From the NCBI GenBank assembly GCA_011503125.2, contig WWBZ02000082.1:1054001-1118000 (forward strand): a stretch of DNA of 64,000 nt, given 5' to 3'. The notes beneath the pieces were generated by a model that did no database searches, was not told the origin of the DNA, and saw only the letters and a program-made list of their open reading frames with translations. Below, one piece after another: positions 35,074 through 47,136 of the stretch (positions within the stretch are counted from its first letter, which is position 1; each line of letters starts with the position of its first letter). The stretch comes from Botryosphaeria dothidea (taxonomy: Eukaryota > Ascomycota > Dothideomycetes > Botryosphaeriales > Botryosphaeriaceae). Made by a program: the position numbers and the translations under genes.

Positions 35074-36039
35074 GACCCTTCACGACGAGGTGGCGGGGAT
35101 GGAAGACGGCAGCGATGAGGTCTGGACAGGTCCCTGCTTGTCATTCGGACGATTTCTTGTCAGGATTATGTGGCATCATCCCAAAAGAAAACCCTGCCTT
35201 GATGAAAATGGGAAATGAAGCAGTTCGCTACACCATCGGATAAAACTTGGGTTGCAATGAAGGAGAGACATTCTGAAGCACGTACGACGGCGATGAAAGC
35301 CGCCATGAATCCTTTCGCGAAGGGAGCGGGAGCCATAGACCGGAATTTGAATGGCGACGTGCAGATGACCTGGGTGCTGGCATTCCTGAAGTCTGGGTTT
35401 GTTTTTGATTTGTTGTGGGTGGAGCGGGAAGTGGGAACTTGCGGGCGCGCCCCGCCCGGCGGCGACGCTGACATTAACGCGCGCCTCTTTCCTGTTACAG
35501 TACAGAATTCGCCTTGCCTTCCTTACCCGTCGCTCCCCCTGTCGACCCACTTGCTTTCTGCGCCGCTCATCGAGACACGCTGCGGCGAAGTAGTTAGGCT
35601 ATCTATTCACTAGTAGCTGATTACTCACTAGAGTGCCTATAGCTTCTGCGCTATACAAATAGGCCTTTTATGAGCTGCTATTGGCTCTACTAAAGCGACT
35701 GATAGCACGAGGCCGCCTCCTGGGACTTTGACAGCGCCGTGCAATGCGCCCGCCTTCCAACAGTGTACTCGTTGCCTTACTGAGTGAATAAACAGATAAG
35801 CACGCAGTACGTAACAAGTTTGCACAACTGTAATCAAAAAGTGGCTCTACTCAACGTAAAGTACACAAGCACGGACCGGCGGTGCGGAACCGCGCCATTC
35901 CTTTTGACGCCCGGCTTCGGCGAATCATCACGCCGACGCGTTCGAGCCCTGGCAACATTTTTTTTCCTGAGAATCTTCGCGACGCCGCAGCACGCCCTAA
36001 GTTCACACCCTCGATCACTGCAACCCGGTTTTCGACAAG
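35074..36039. other. Intergenic, no gene recognised
   Basis: Contains the 3' end of the acidic orphan gene and the promoter and leader of DBP3. Open frames at 35166-35613 on both strands overlap and show no coding pattern. Confidence 0.5.
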
Positions 36040-38633
36040 ATGGGCAAGCGCACGGCCAGCCAGGCCGGCATCACCAATCCCGGCGAGACCCGCGGTAAGA
36101 CGAAGAAGAACAAGACCGCGACCGATGGAGAGACTGTGCCGCCTGTGCCAAAGCCCAAGAAGGCGGAGAAATATGCGCGAGCAAAGGCCCTGAGGGAGGA
36201 GAAGCGGGAACAACGCAAGCTCAGTGCTAACGGCCAAGGACCCGTCACAGGCGCTAATGCCGTCAATGCCACTCCAAAGAAGCTGAAGACCGATGCTCCG
36301 GCTACACAAGATGCATCGCCAGCAGCCACTCCCACCTCCGCTCCGGCGTCCGCTGGCCCCGACGCTCCTCTGTCTGCGACTCAAACCAAGAAGCAACAGA
36401 AAGTCTTGCGCAAAGGCGAGAAGGCGAAGATGAAGGAAGAGAAGAAGGCCATGCACAAGAAGTTGAAGGCGGAGAAGAAGCGGAGGAAGCGTGAGGCTAA
36501 GCTTGCTGCTCGCCGGACAGCTGAGCAGAAGATCGCAGACGAGGGAGAGGACGCGGAGCAGGATGGTGAGGCCGCAGCGCCGAAGGAACTGTCCAAGAAG
36601 GAACAGCGCAAGGCTGAAAGGAAAGCCGAGCAGCTGGCCAAGAAGGCCGAAAAGGCTGCGAAGAAGGCCGCGAAGAAGGCGGCAGAGAAGTCCGGCGATG
36701 CTGAGCCGGAACAAAATGGCAAGGCCGACCAGAGCGAGAGCGATGACGACTCTCTGACTTCTGAGCAGACCAGCGACTCTGATGCACCCGACAGTGCTTC
36801 GGAGGCGAACGGCGTGAGCGCTGAAGACACCGAAATGACGGATGCCCCAAGCTCTTCCGAGGAGGTAACCGAAAACACTCCCGCTGAAACCCCCGACGCC
36901 ACATCTGAGGAGGAGAGCCCCAAGGAAATCAAGAAGGAGAAGTCAAAGAAGGACAAGTCCGACAAGAAAGATAAGAAGGACAAGTCTGAGAAGAAGGAAA
37001 AGAAGGAGAAGTCTGAGAAAAGAGAGAGAAAAGAAAAATCCGAAAAGAAGGCAAAGAAAGACAAGAAACAGGATAACACTGAGGAGGCTTCACCTGCTGA
37101 GGCCACTCCCGTCCCGGCAACGAACGGCACGACACCCATCACCGCGCAGAGTGCTACCTCTGGCTATGTTCAAGATCCTGCTCTCGCAGCTTTGCCTCAG
37201 TCTGAGATCGATGCTTTCATGTCGAAGCACTTCATCGCTGTGACTGATCCCCTCGGCAGTGCGACGAAGCTGCGTCCTATCGTTTCTTTTGATCATCTTC
37301 CCGTCACTGACGAGTCGCTGCGTGCCCCATTCGCAACCTTCACCGCGCCTACTCCTATCCAGGCTGCAGCTTGGCCATCTCTGCTTTCTGGTAGGGATGT
37401 CATTGGTGTGGCCGAGACAGGTTCAGGAAAGACTCTCGGTTTCGGTGTCCCGTGTGTCCGCCACATCATGTCTTTGCCCAGGAACAAGGGCGTGAAGGCA
37501 GTCATTGTATCCCCCACCCGCGAGCTGGCCTCTCAGATTCACGAGCAGCTCGTGAAGATCGCCGAGCCGGCTGGCCTGAAGTCTGTCTGCATCTACGGAG
37601 GCGTCCCCAAAGACGAACAGAAGATTGGACTGAAGAAAGCTAGCATTGTTGTTGCAACGCCCGGTCGTCTGAACGATCTTATCGATGAAGGCGCCGCGGA
37701 TATTAGCAAGGCTGACTATGTTGTCCTCGATGAGGCCGATCGTATGCTGGACAAGGGTTTCGAGGATGCTATTCGTAAGATCATCAGCAGCACCCGCCCT
37801 ATCAGCGAGCGCCAAACGCTCATGTTCACTGCTACTTGGCCGAAGTCTGTTCAGGAGCTCGCCTCGACATTCATGAGGTCGCCGGTGAAGATCACCATTG
37901 GTGACAACCCGACTGGCGAGCTGCGAGCCAACACTCGCATCACTCAAACCGTCGAGGTCGTCGAGCCGCGTGACAAGGAGTACAGACTCTTCCAGATTCT
38001 CAAGGAACACACCGCTGGTAGCAAGAAGAACGACCGTATTCTCATCTTCTGCCTGTACAAGAAGGAGGCCACCCGTGTCGAGGAGACAATTCGTCGCAAG
38101 GGCTTCAAGGTTGGCGGCATCCACGGTGACTTGAGTCAGGCACAGCGTACGGCTAGCTTGGAGAAGTTCAAGAAGGGCGAAATCCCTCTGCTGGTTGCCA
38201 CCGACGTCGCAGCACGAGGCCTGGATATTCCTGCTGTCAAGTTGGTCGTAAACGTGACCTTCCCGTTGACCGCTGAGGACTACGTCCATCGCATTGGCAG
38301 GTGAGTTAGCAAATTTCTCAATGACAAATGTACATGTCGCTAACGACTTGCCAGAACGGGCCGTGCGGGACAGGACGGAAAGGCTATTACCCTCTTCACT
38401 GAACACGACAAGGCTTTGGCTGGAGCGTAAGTAACAACACCTAAAGATTGGTAGAATTAAAAGCTAACATGTTTAGTCTCGTCAATGTTCTCAAGGGAGC
38501 CAACCAGCCGGTGCCTGAAGATCTCATGAAGTTCGGCACTACCGTCAAGAAGAAGGGTCATGAAGCCTACGGTGCTTTCTTCAAGGATACCGCGGACATG
38601 AAGCAGGCAACGAAGATCACCTTCGATGACTGA
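36040..38633 (+). CDS. DBP3: ATP-dependent RNA helicase Dbp3 (DEAD-box)
   Basis: Nucleolar RNA helicase of the p68 group needed for pre-rRNA processing in yeast. Exons 36040-38300, 38355-38426 and 38477-38633 (introns 54 and 50 nt) give 829 residues. The helicase core has Walker A AETGSGKT at 458-465, PTRELASQ, the DEAD box at 564-567, motif III as TAT ([10 protein letters not shown], as in Dbp3), ARGLDIP, and HRIGRTGRAG split by the first intron. The core and tail match yeast Dbp3 in order. The N-terminus is unusually long, about 390 residues instead of about 130, with Lys/Glu-rich blocks, an acidic Ser-rich region near 230-290, and a KEKS/KKDK repeat run near 296-347. Basic clusters fit nucleolar targeting. 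The third exon carries the C-terminal [18 protein letters not shown]. Confidence 0.94.
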
Positions 38634-39078
38634 GGGGAGAACCGACGCGTGAGGGTGTGCAAGAGCCTGGAAGATGCATGGTATAAAATACAGGCGTTTT
38701 AGGTAATCAAAAATTCATCGGGTCTCCGGGTGTAATTATTCAGCTTAGATGCTATCGGAGGGGTTTCACGTGTGAATACGGATCTTTTATTCCTAATGGT
38801 TGTTGCCGAATCTTCGATTGTGAGCAAAGTTCCAAGTGAAAGAAATTCCGCTTCGATTTACTGCAAGTCGCCAAAGTCAGTTCCAGCCCAAACCCAGAAC
38901 GGCGACCTCGGGGACCAACCTCAAGATTCGCCGAACGTGGATCGTATATCTATCGCTCCACCTCAGTCGCCATTACATATCCAAAGCTCGTGCGGACAAC
39001 CCTGTTCGAAAGAGGATTCATCACCGGGACACTGATACGGGCGCCATCAACACCGCGTCTACCGAAACAAGAAAAAAA
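38634..39078. other. Intergenic, no gene recognised
   Basis: Short spacer with the DBP3 3' end and the promoter of the small Cys-rich gene. A run of eight A residues directly precedes the ATG at 39079. Confidence 0.6.
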
Positions 39079-39623
39079 ATGTGCAAGAAGGCCCACTGCG
39101 AGACTTGCCGTAAGCGCAAACCCTTCCCTAGCAATGCAACCCTCCCCGAGGACATATCATCGCGCTCCCTGTCTCTTGCGGGTCCCTTCGCCTTCTTGGA
39201 GCCCACAATGAAAAATGTTCCGACAGCCTCACTGACGTGTTAACGCAGAGAAGCGAACTTGGTGGGGTTGTAAGTGTGACCTCCGCTCGTTCCCACTCTC
39301 CCCGCCCGAGAATTGTGGTCTCTTCTATAAACCACCTGCAACCGAGCCTCACGCGGTTTTGCCCCTCTCAGAAGGCAAAAACTTGTGTTTTCCAAGATCC
39401 CCCCCTGACCGGACCACGTTCCGCAACGCGTTGAGCACATGCGCAATGCATGCAGCGCGTATATGCGTGGTACCGTGGCTGACCTGAGTTTTTTGTTTAC
39501 TTTTTAGGCGGCAACCACGTGCCATCCGTCCTCGACAGCGTTCCCAAGGACGAATGGTGCACTTGCGACCCCAAGGTCACCAAAGATGGCAAGGAGTACC
39601 CACCGATGGGCACGGCTGATTGA
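39079..39623 (+). CDS. Conserved 55-residue Cys-rich protein with 21-nt exon
   Basis: Three exons: 39079-39109, 39249-39269 and 39508-39623. The middle exon is only 21 nt and the introns are 139 and 238 nt, long for this window. The joined product is 55 residues: MCKKAHCETCQKRT, then WWGCGNHVPSV, then DEWCTC and GKEYPPMG. This order matches a small conserved ascomycete protein family with C-x2-C, WWGCG-HV, WCTC and KEYPPM marks. Six cysteines suggest metal binding or disulfides, but the function is not known. The splice joins are supported by the family pattern across both junctions. If intron 1 is retained, the frame stays open for 54 codons, to a stop at 39241-39243, giving a different tail. 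Confidence 0.85.
39249..39269 (+). other. 21-nt exon
   Basis: Flanked by ACGCAG and GTAAGTG; encodes QKRTWWG and part of the next Cys codon. Without it the conserved WWGCG motif is lost, and the flanking exons remain in frame because 21 is a multiple of three. Confidence 0.8.
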
Positions 39624-40092
39624 CTATCATTATTCAAGTTCTGGGGTTGATTTCACGCCCCGGGGGCGGGGAGCCGGCTGTTCTGGACACTGCAAGCGAG
39701 TGGAGATTGTTCAGGCGTGAGTGGCGTGAGCAGAGCATAGGAGAGGAGCCTGTGAGGTGACAGGGCGGCGTTCTTTGCTTTTGGCGGGCGGGCCGATCAT
39801 GTACGTTGCTTTTGATGCGTCTTATATGAGGATGTCGACATGGCATTTTTGAATTGCTGGCTTTTGCTGTTTTGGGATGTCGTGCGCGCCGATGACGTCG
39901 TTAACCGTCGTCGACACACGGCGAGGACGGACTTTGCGTCTGCCCGCCAAAGCAAGCTACAAGTGACAGTGCCGAGGGGCCAAACTTGGATCTATGTTGA
40001 TTGAGCGACTCTCGGTCAGATCACTGTTGTTCTTCCATTCTACGCCAAGAAATCTCTATTCTCATCATTGCCAGCCCAGGACCTTTACCAAG
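39624..40092. other. Intergenic, no gene recognised
   Basis: 469-bp spacer between two plus-strand genes. No coding signal seen. Confidence 0.6.
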
Positions 40093-41225
40093 ATGAGTTG
40101 GATGGATTCCTGGTCGCGACCTTCTAAGTCCCAAGCCACGCCTGCCCCATTCTACCTACTCCCCGGAGGCGAAGAAACACCCTACTGCAAGTCATGCGGG
40201 AGAGTCATCAGTGAGTGCAGACCGTGACCTCGATACGAGTCGTTTCCCGGTAGCCATCTTCATGCAGCGAATGAATAGCAATGCCCCGTGTTTGAAGAGT
40301 GGAGGTCTCCGTCCACCCATCTGCCACAGGCCAATTCCAAATGTCCCGTCTGTAAACTTATGCGTACACTCGGGTGCGGCGCTGATGATCTCGTTGCCAA
40401 GGTACCCGCAAGTCTCACGCTGCAAGCGCCTCGAACACTCCCGCCAAGTACTGCTCGAGTCGGTGCCGGGGCCACAAGCCCGGAAAGGTTGATCGAGAGG
40501 TTGAACAAGCTTTCGTGAGGTTCTTGAACGGAGAAGAGGAGCTACCTCAAGCAAACGACAGCGACACAAGAGCTAAGGGCAAAGGTCAGAAGAAGAAAAA
40601 GGGAGAAGCACGCATTCTAGTTTCTTGTGATGCAGTGGAGAAGCACATCTTCGGTGACCATTCAGATCCGAACAAGGTCTATGGTAGGAGGAAGAACAGA
40701 GCTCGACGTGGAGCCCCAGATGACGAGGAGTGGAAGAGCGTGGACATGTTGTCAGATGGAGAGCATACAACTGCCAGCGAGGCCAGCACTGCTGAGGCAG
40801 CCACCATTGTGGACGAATCTAAGACTGTGGAGAGAGTCAAGTCTGCAATCGAGGCCAAGCAGGCGGAGGATCACACTATAGATGGAGACTTGTTGGCACG
40901 GTTGGCGATCAGGAACGGCACCCGAATCCGGCCGACACAGGAAGTATCTGAGGTCAATGGTAGCGTCGGAGGCGAAAAGGGTTGGGCGGAGCGGACAGAC
41001 GAGACAGAGGAGATGCTGGAAAGAAGGAAGCAGGGACAGCAGCGGGCACAGGAGAGAGAGATGGTCAGATGTGCGGCTAGGAGAGGCGTGGCGTTTGGTT
41101 TCGTAGTCAAACAGGCGGAGGACGATCAGACCGAGGCGAGAAGGAAGTGCGAGGCTGTGATGCAGGGCAAGGTGGTGGAGGCTAGCTTCGCTAAGGGGGA
41201 CTGGAGCGTCCGGTGGAGAGAATGA
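40093..41225 (+). CDS. Conserved fungal protein with a four-Cys zinc-binding N-terminus
   Basis: Two exons (40093-40210 and 40402-41225) across a 191-nt intron give 313 residues. The start MSWMDSWSRPSKSQA and the pair C32-x2-C35 with C57-x3-C61 (YCKSCGRVIS, then KYCSSRCRGHKPG) match a conserved ascomycete family; the Cys spacing suggests a small treble-clef or MYND-like zinc site. After it, VDREVEQAFVRFLNGEEELP is also conserved. The remainder is charged and low in complexity, with Lys-rich stretches and a helical segment near 250-300. The intron acceptor is AAG rather than the usual CAG or TAG but is the one that keeps the conserved IS-TRKSH junction. The biochemical role is unknown. Confidence 0.82.
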
Positions 41226-43238
41226 TGGAAGCGCTATATCGTTCTCCCTGTATGTCGGCGAAGCCGGCCAGCTGAGGACTAAAAACAGGATCAAAGTTGA
41301 CACAGCCTCCCGCTCCCGACAGGGCCGTGAGACTTGCAAAACTCGCTACGCTTTCTCTGTCCGGACAGTCATGCGATGCTGGAGACGGCGAGGAGGCTAG
41401 AGCTAGGGTGTGGATGGCACTACCGGGTCCAAGTGTTTCTGGGGCTCGCTCGCGTCTGCTCGCGTGGGCGTGTTCTGCAACAGCGTGGATACACGCTGGA
41501 AGGGCACAGTTGCGACCACGCTATCGAATGCGGAAGGGGGATCGTGGAGCAGCGGAGCCGGGAGGCAGCGATCAAGAGGTCGGCGTCATGCTAAGATCTC
41601 CTTCCGGCAATCTTGCTGTCTCGGGACGGGCTTTTTAAGACAGACGCAGCGGGCGTGATGGCGTCAGAGTCGGTGATCTGAGGAGGTGTTCTGGAAAGTA
41701 AGGTTCATGCTGCCGTCCCGCCGCGAGCTCGAGGTGCGGCGCGCTTCAGGCTAGCCATGACGGGTCAGCTGCGACGCATGTCAAACACGATCAGTTGCCA
41801 GTTTCAGGCGCGGCCCTATATGGCTTGGCCGGGCAGCCCGCGGCGCGCGCACTGCGCTGCGTCCTGAGGCCAGCGAGTTTTTGCGGCGCGGGATAGTGCG
41901 ACGGCAAGCTGGCGGGCGTTTGACGCGGCTTCCCAGCTCAGAGCAGCGACTCGTGGGCCGGCGAATGCAGGTGCTTCATGTTGTTCAGCCGCTGGGCCAA
42001 TGGGCTAGGGCGACATGCTGGCGGCTACGGACGAGGCCTCTCGGCGGCCGGACCCATGCCGTGGGATTGGCCTGACAAACCCCACTGCAATGCTAACAAT
42101 AGGGTAGGCGGTTTCCATGCTCTCCCTCGTGGCCGCTCTCGTCTCCAGCGCCGCCCTGCTGCTTGTCTTTATCTAGCTGCCCGACTCCCGCTGGCTGGTC
42201 TCCCTCTGCACCTGCCCTCCAAGCCGCCCTGCTGCTGCTGCCGCTGCTGCTGAGCCTGCCGCCAGAGCCTGCTCTACCCGCGACGCGCCCGCCTCCTGGA
42301 CCCCGCAGACCCGGCCCCTGGTGCCCACCAAGATCTGACCCTCCGTCCACGCCTCGCCCGGGTGAGTTGTGCTCATTGCCGCAGCCAAGCACGAGATAAA
42401 CCGCCACCGCTCCCCGGCCTCACGTCTCGACGCAGTCCTGCGCGCGACGACCGACACCAGCGCTGACCGCCCGCCCCAGACGAGCAGAGCAGAGCCACCG
42501 AGCGAGCCACCGCGCGTCTACCCCGCCGCCTGCGTCCCTCACCTCATTTCCGCCGCGACCACCAAGCACGAACCCTCCGTCCGCGCCCCTCGCCCGCTGC
42601 GGCTGCCTGCATCCCGCTCCAAATCTTCACCACCCCTCCTCCAGCACCGCCCGCCATCCCCACGCGAGCCGCTGCCCGTACTTGCCGAGCGCTCTCCTGG
42701 CGGCAGCGACTCGCACACCCTCTCACGGCTGGTCGTGGAACAGCGAGCGTTGGCCCCGAGTCTGGACCAGTAGGACGGGCGTCTCTTGGTTGATCCCTGC
42801 TGGCCGATTGTGTCACCCACGGACAAGGGCGTCGCACACGATATCTTAGGTACGTTGCGGTGACGCTGCTCACTGGTTGGGCCGTCCGCATTGAATTTTC
42901 CATTTCTCTGGGTTATGCGCCTACGATTTGCGCAAGCACTGAGCTCCCTGCGGAGCGGCGCGCCCGCCGGTCAGCGCCGTGTGTGAGCGCCGCCGGCCTG
43001 CCTTTCATTGTCTTCGCTTTAGCCTGTCAAGTGAACACAGTAGAGACAATGGCTACTGCTTGCCATTCTCCGGTCGCTCGGACCCACCCCAATCTCCAAT
43101 CATTTCAAAAGAGCCAAGGCGACCTCTCTTGTTCCCTACCCTTCATCTCTGCTTTCATCCGCTTTTCCTGGCACTACGCAGTCTAACCCGCCCCACCTCG
43201 CAGCAGCCGAATAGACTTAATCATAACTATCCGTCGCC
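41226..43238. other. 2-kb region upstream of the MAP kinase
   Basis: No gene is seen. 42120-42780 is C-rich on the plus strand and contains a CTG/CCG-type simple repeat near 42230-42255. This may be a long 5' leader and promoter of the MAP kinase; short upstream open frames are present. Confidence 0.5.
42229..42255 (+). repeat. CTG/CCG simple repeat
   Basis: Short imperfect run of CTG and CCG triplets. Microsatellite-like. Confidence 0.7.
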
Positions 43239-44468
<1,230 letters not shown>

Positions 44469-45103
44469 TTGATCGGTGCGTTGCCGAAATACCATAACTT
44501 TAACGTACACGAGAATGCTTTTCAACGGGCGGCCAATGATGGATCATGCATGGGGCGGATGAACGGATTCAGAAACCTTCACGATCATGGTGCACTGGAC
44601 CTTTTTGGCAAGAAAATGACGATGGGTCTCTTAACTATTTCTTTCTCCGACGCTGGAAGAGACGGATGTATTTCTTTTATCGCGTTGGAGAAATTTCTCT
44701 TCAAAGATGCCTTCTACGGTCTCGCATCATTGTTAGCGAGTGCTTGCAAAAGCGTAACCTCGGAAGATAGGGATCTCTCTGCACCAATTGTGAAATGAAA
44801 CTTGGATAGACTGCGCTTGGGTCCTTTGTTTGGCGGTGAATGTGAACGCCGAATTAAGTGAAGACCAATTGAGCGCACCATGTGGCGATTGAAATATCTC
44901 TTCATGGCTCATGATATTGTTGCTACGTTACAAAGAGGAATGCTCTCTCACGATCCGTTCTCTTTTATGTGCTGGATCCGCGTCTTCTATTTGCCCAAAC
45001 GCCATCCGTATGCATATCGTTGAAATAGCAGAGTGGAATTTCCGACCAAACGCCCTCCACTAATGCCCAACCCAACAGGGCGATGGGCGTGGTTTCAATC
45101 AAA
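44469..45103. other. Convergent 3' intergenic region
   Basis: Spacer between the MAP kinase and ERV1, with both 3' ends. The open frame at 44469-44798 is a chance extension. Nothing else seen. Confidence 0.6.
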
Positions 45104-45897
45104 TCAGAAACCGCACCTCCCATCTTTCCAGCCCGTCCGCCAGCGTTCTTCCCATCTATTGCAGTCAAACTGATTTTTACCCAGCTTCTCATTGACCGCG
45201 TTATGCGCCTCACACATCCACCGGCCAAACTCATCCCTCGAGCTCACGCGCGGCGCATTCTTGTCCTCAGACAGCCATCTCTGGAAATCTTCGGCGCAGG
45301 TCCAGCACGGGTAAAGCTTCGAGAAAGTATACATAAAGTGGCGGGTGTCATCCTGCAACTGCGGCGACGGCCGGGCGGGATAGTTGCCTGTTATGGAGTG
45401 CAGCAACGTCCAGGACGAGCGGCCGAGCTGCTCGACATCTGGAGGGCAATCGGGCGCCGGCTCAGGGAAGGATGTGGAGGTAGACGTTGCGGAGGTGGGA
45501 GCTACGGCGGCGCTCGGGCTCTTGGCCTTTTCGTTGGCCATGGCGAACCATGATGATACGGATGTGCAGGTGCGGCAGCTGGTATGGTGGCGAGCATGGA
45601 TTAGCTGCTGGGCTTTGCAAGCTGCAGAGGCGATCGGCGCAGGTGTGCGCATGTGCTGTCTGCTTTCTGGGTGCTTTTTACTCACGGTTTCCCATCTGGG
45701 CCGAGCACGACGCCCTTCGGAAGCTTCTTGGGCGCATCGCCGCCGGCGACGTGGGTTTGGGCGGTTGCGTGATTGTTGTTGGTGCTGGAGCCCTCAGAGG
45801 GGGACGCTTCGAGCGGTTGAACCGGCATGCCTGTCGTCGTCTCTACAGCGCACGAGAAGCGGGCGAGGATAGGGTAATCGAGGAAGGTCACCGGCAT
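45104..45897 (-). CDS. ERV1: FAD-linked sulfhydryl oxidase Erv1
   Basis: Reoxidises Mia40 in the mitochondrial intermembrane-space disulfide relay and passes electrons to cytochrome c. Exons 45897-45686 and 45578-45104, across a 107-nt intron, give 228 residues. The junction restores LPKGVVLGPDGKPCRTC, with the shuttle disulfide CRTC at 72-75. The FAD-proximal CxxC is YPCWTC (C162, C165); the conserved HNAVN motif (CEAHNAVNEKLG) and the distal Cys (NQFDC) follow. A Ser/Thr/Ala linker separates shuttle and core, as in fungal Erv1. The start of the second open frame lies inside the intron, so ATG 45897 is preferred. The gene is divergent from HEM4 with 297 bp between starts. Confidence 0.94.
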
Positions 45898-46194
45898 TGC
45901 AGGGAATTATTAATTTGTAAGAAAAGTGCCCGAATAATGAGTCCACACAGAGGCACAGGCGCCGCGTCGTCCGTGCTCCCTTGCGGGCGGGCCGGGGGAG
46001 TCCTGGTGAATGACGACGGCCTGCCGGGTGCTGCCGAGCGCTCAGCTCAGACAGCGGAGCTGTTCTGTGTGTGCCCTTGGCTTTTTCTGAGGGCTGGATT
46101 CCCACACGAAGTACACCCACAGAGCGCCGGGTTTTTTACTTCTATTATCCGAGCGTAGAGTTATGCCTTCATCCCTCTTTTCCGTCCTTTCACC
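45898..46194. promoter_or_regulatory. Shared ERV1/HEM4 upstream region
   Basis: The start codons of ERV1 and HEM4 are only 297 bp apart on opposite strands, so this interval must hold both promoters. No clear TATA box was seen. Shared control is an inference from position. Confidence 0.5.
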
Positions 46195-47136
46195 ATGAGC
46201 GCCTCGACTGCTGCGCCCGCCCCATCGGACAAGATCCCCGTCCTGCTCCTCAAGACTAAGTCGACTCCCACGGATGGCTACGAGGAATACTTCACCGCCG
46301 CGGGCGAGGGCCGATACGACCCGATCTTCGTGCCCGTGCTGGAACATCGCTTCCGCGACGACACGCTGAAGCAGCTGCGCGCCGACATCGTACACGGCGG
46401 CTTCGCTGACGCGCACCTGCGGACGGCCAAGTACGGCGCCGTCATCTTCACGTCGCAGCGCGCCGTCGAGGCCTTCGCCCAGGTCGTCCAGGACCTGCGC
46501 CGCGAGCAGGGCCACGATCTCGACGCCCTCCTCCCGCCGACGCTCCCTTTCTACGTCGTGGGACCCGCCACAGCGAGAGGGCTGCGCGCTCTGAGCCTCC
46601 AGTGCCCGATTTTGGGCGAGGAGAGCGGCAATGGCGAGGTGCTGTCGAAGTTCATCCTCGAGCATTATAATAGCCTTGTCGGTCCAAAATTGCCAATTAT
46701 GTTCCTCGTCGGCGAACAACGCCGCGATATCATACCCAAGACCTTGCAATCGCCTAACCTGTCAAAGGAGCGCTACACGCCGGTGGACGAGGTAGTAGTC
46801 TACGAGACGGGCGAAATGCTATCTTTCCGCGAGGATTTCGGAACCATTGTTGCGAGTAATAAAGACGCAGGCGTCGTCCAGCAATGGGTCGTCGTCTTTT
46901 CTCCGACGGGCGGCAAGGCGATGCTAGAGACGTTGGGAAAGGCCGGGGATATAGGCGATACAAACAAGTCACTGGATAAGGATGGCTGCAGGACGTACAT
47001 TGCTGCAATTGGACCCACCACGAGGGAGTATCTCGTGAAGTTCGGCTACGAGCCGGACGTTTGTGCGAAGAAGCCCAGCCCCGAGGGTGTGGGTAACGGT
47101 ATCGAGGATTTCATGCATGGGTTTGCGGGGAAGTGA
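46195..47136 (+). CDS. HEM4: Uroporphyrinogen-III synthase
   Basis: Cyclises hydroxymethylbilane to uroporphyrinogen III with inversion of ring D, in haem synthesis. A single exon of 313 residues. Family features include PVLLLKTKSTPTDGYEEYF at the start, FVPVLEHRF, the motif AVIFTSQRAVEAF, PFYVVGPATARGL, FLVGEQRRDIIPKTL, VDEVVVYETG, VVVFSPTGGKAML and AAIGPTTREYL near the end, which is the usual order of the two-lobe fold. The length is in the normal fungal range. It is divergent from ERV1. The first ATG was taken as start and agrees with the first conserved strand beginning near residue 15. Confidence 0.94.
   Translation: MSASTAAPAPSDKIPVLLLKTKSTPTDGYEEYFTAAGEGRYDPIFVPVLEHRFRDDTLKQLRADIVHGGFADAHLRTAKYGAVIFTSQRAVEAFAQVVQDLRREQGHDLDALLPPTLPFYVVGPATARGLRALSLQCPILGEESGNGEVLSKFILEHYNSLVGPKLPIMFLVGEQRRDIIPKTLQSPNLSKERYTPVDEVVVYETGEMLSFREDFGTIVASNKDAGVVQQWVVVFSPTGGKAMLETLGKAGDIGDTNKSLDKDGCRTYIAAIGPTTREYLVKFGYEPDVCAKKPSPEGVGNGIEDFMHGFAGK

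Noticed and set aside
36381..37142. 253-codon Ser/Phe-rich frame antisense to the DBP3 N-terminus
   Set aside because: Reverse reading of Lys/Glu-rich codons (AAG, GAG) gives Leu/Phe/Ser-rich nonsense; the repetitive composition has no protein family.
37423..38406. 327-codon open frame antisense to DBP3
   Set aside because: It mirrors the well-supported helicase core; such antisense frames arise from codon bias. It also runs over both DBP3 introns.
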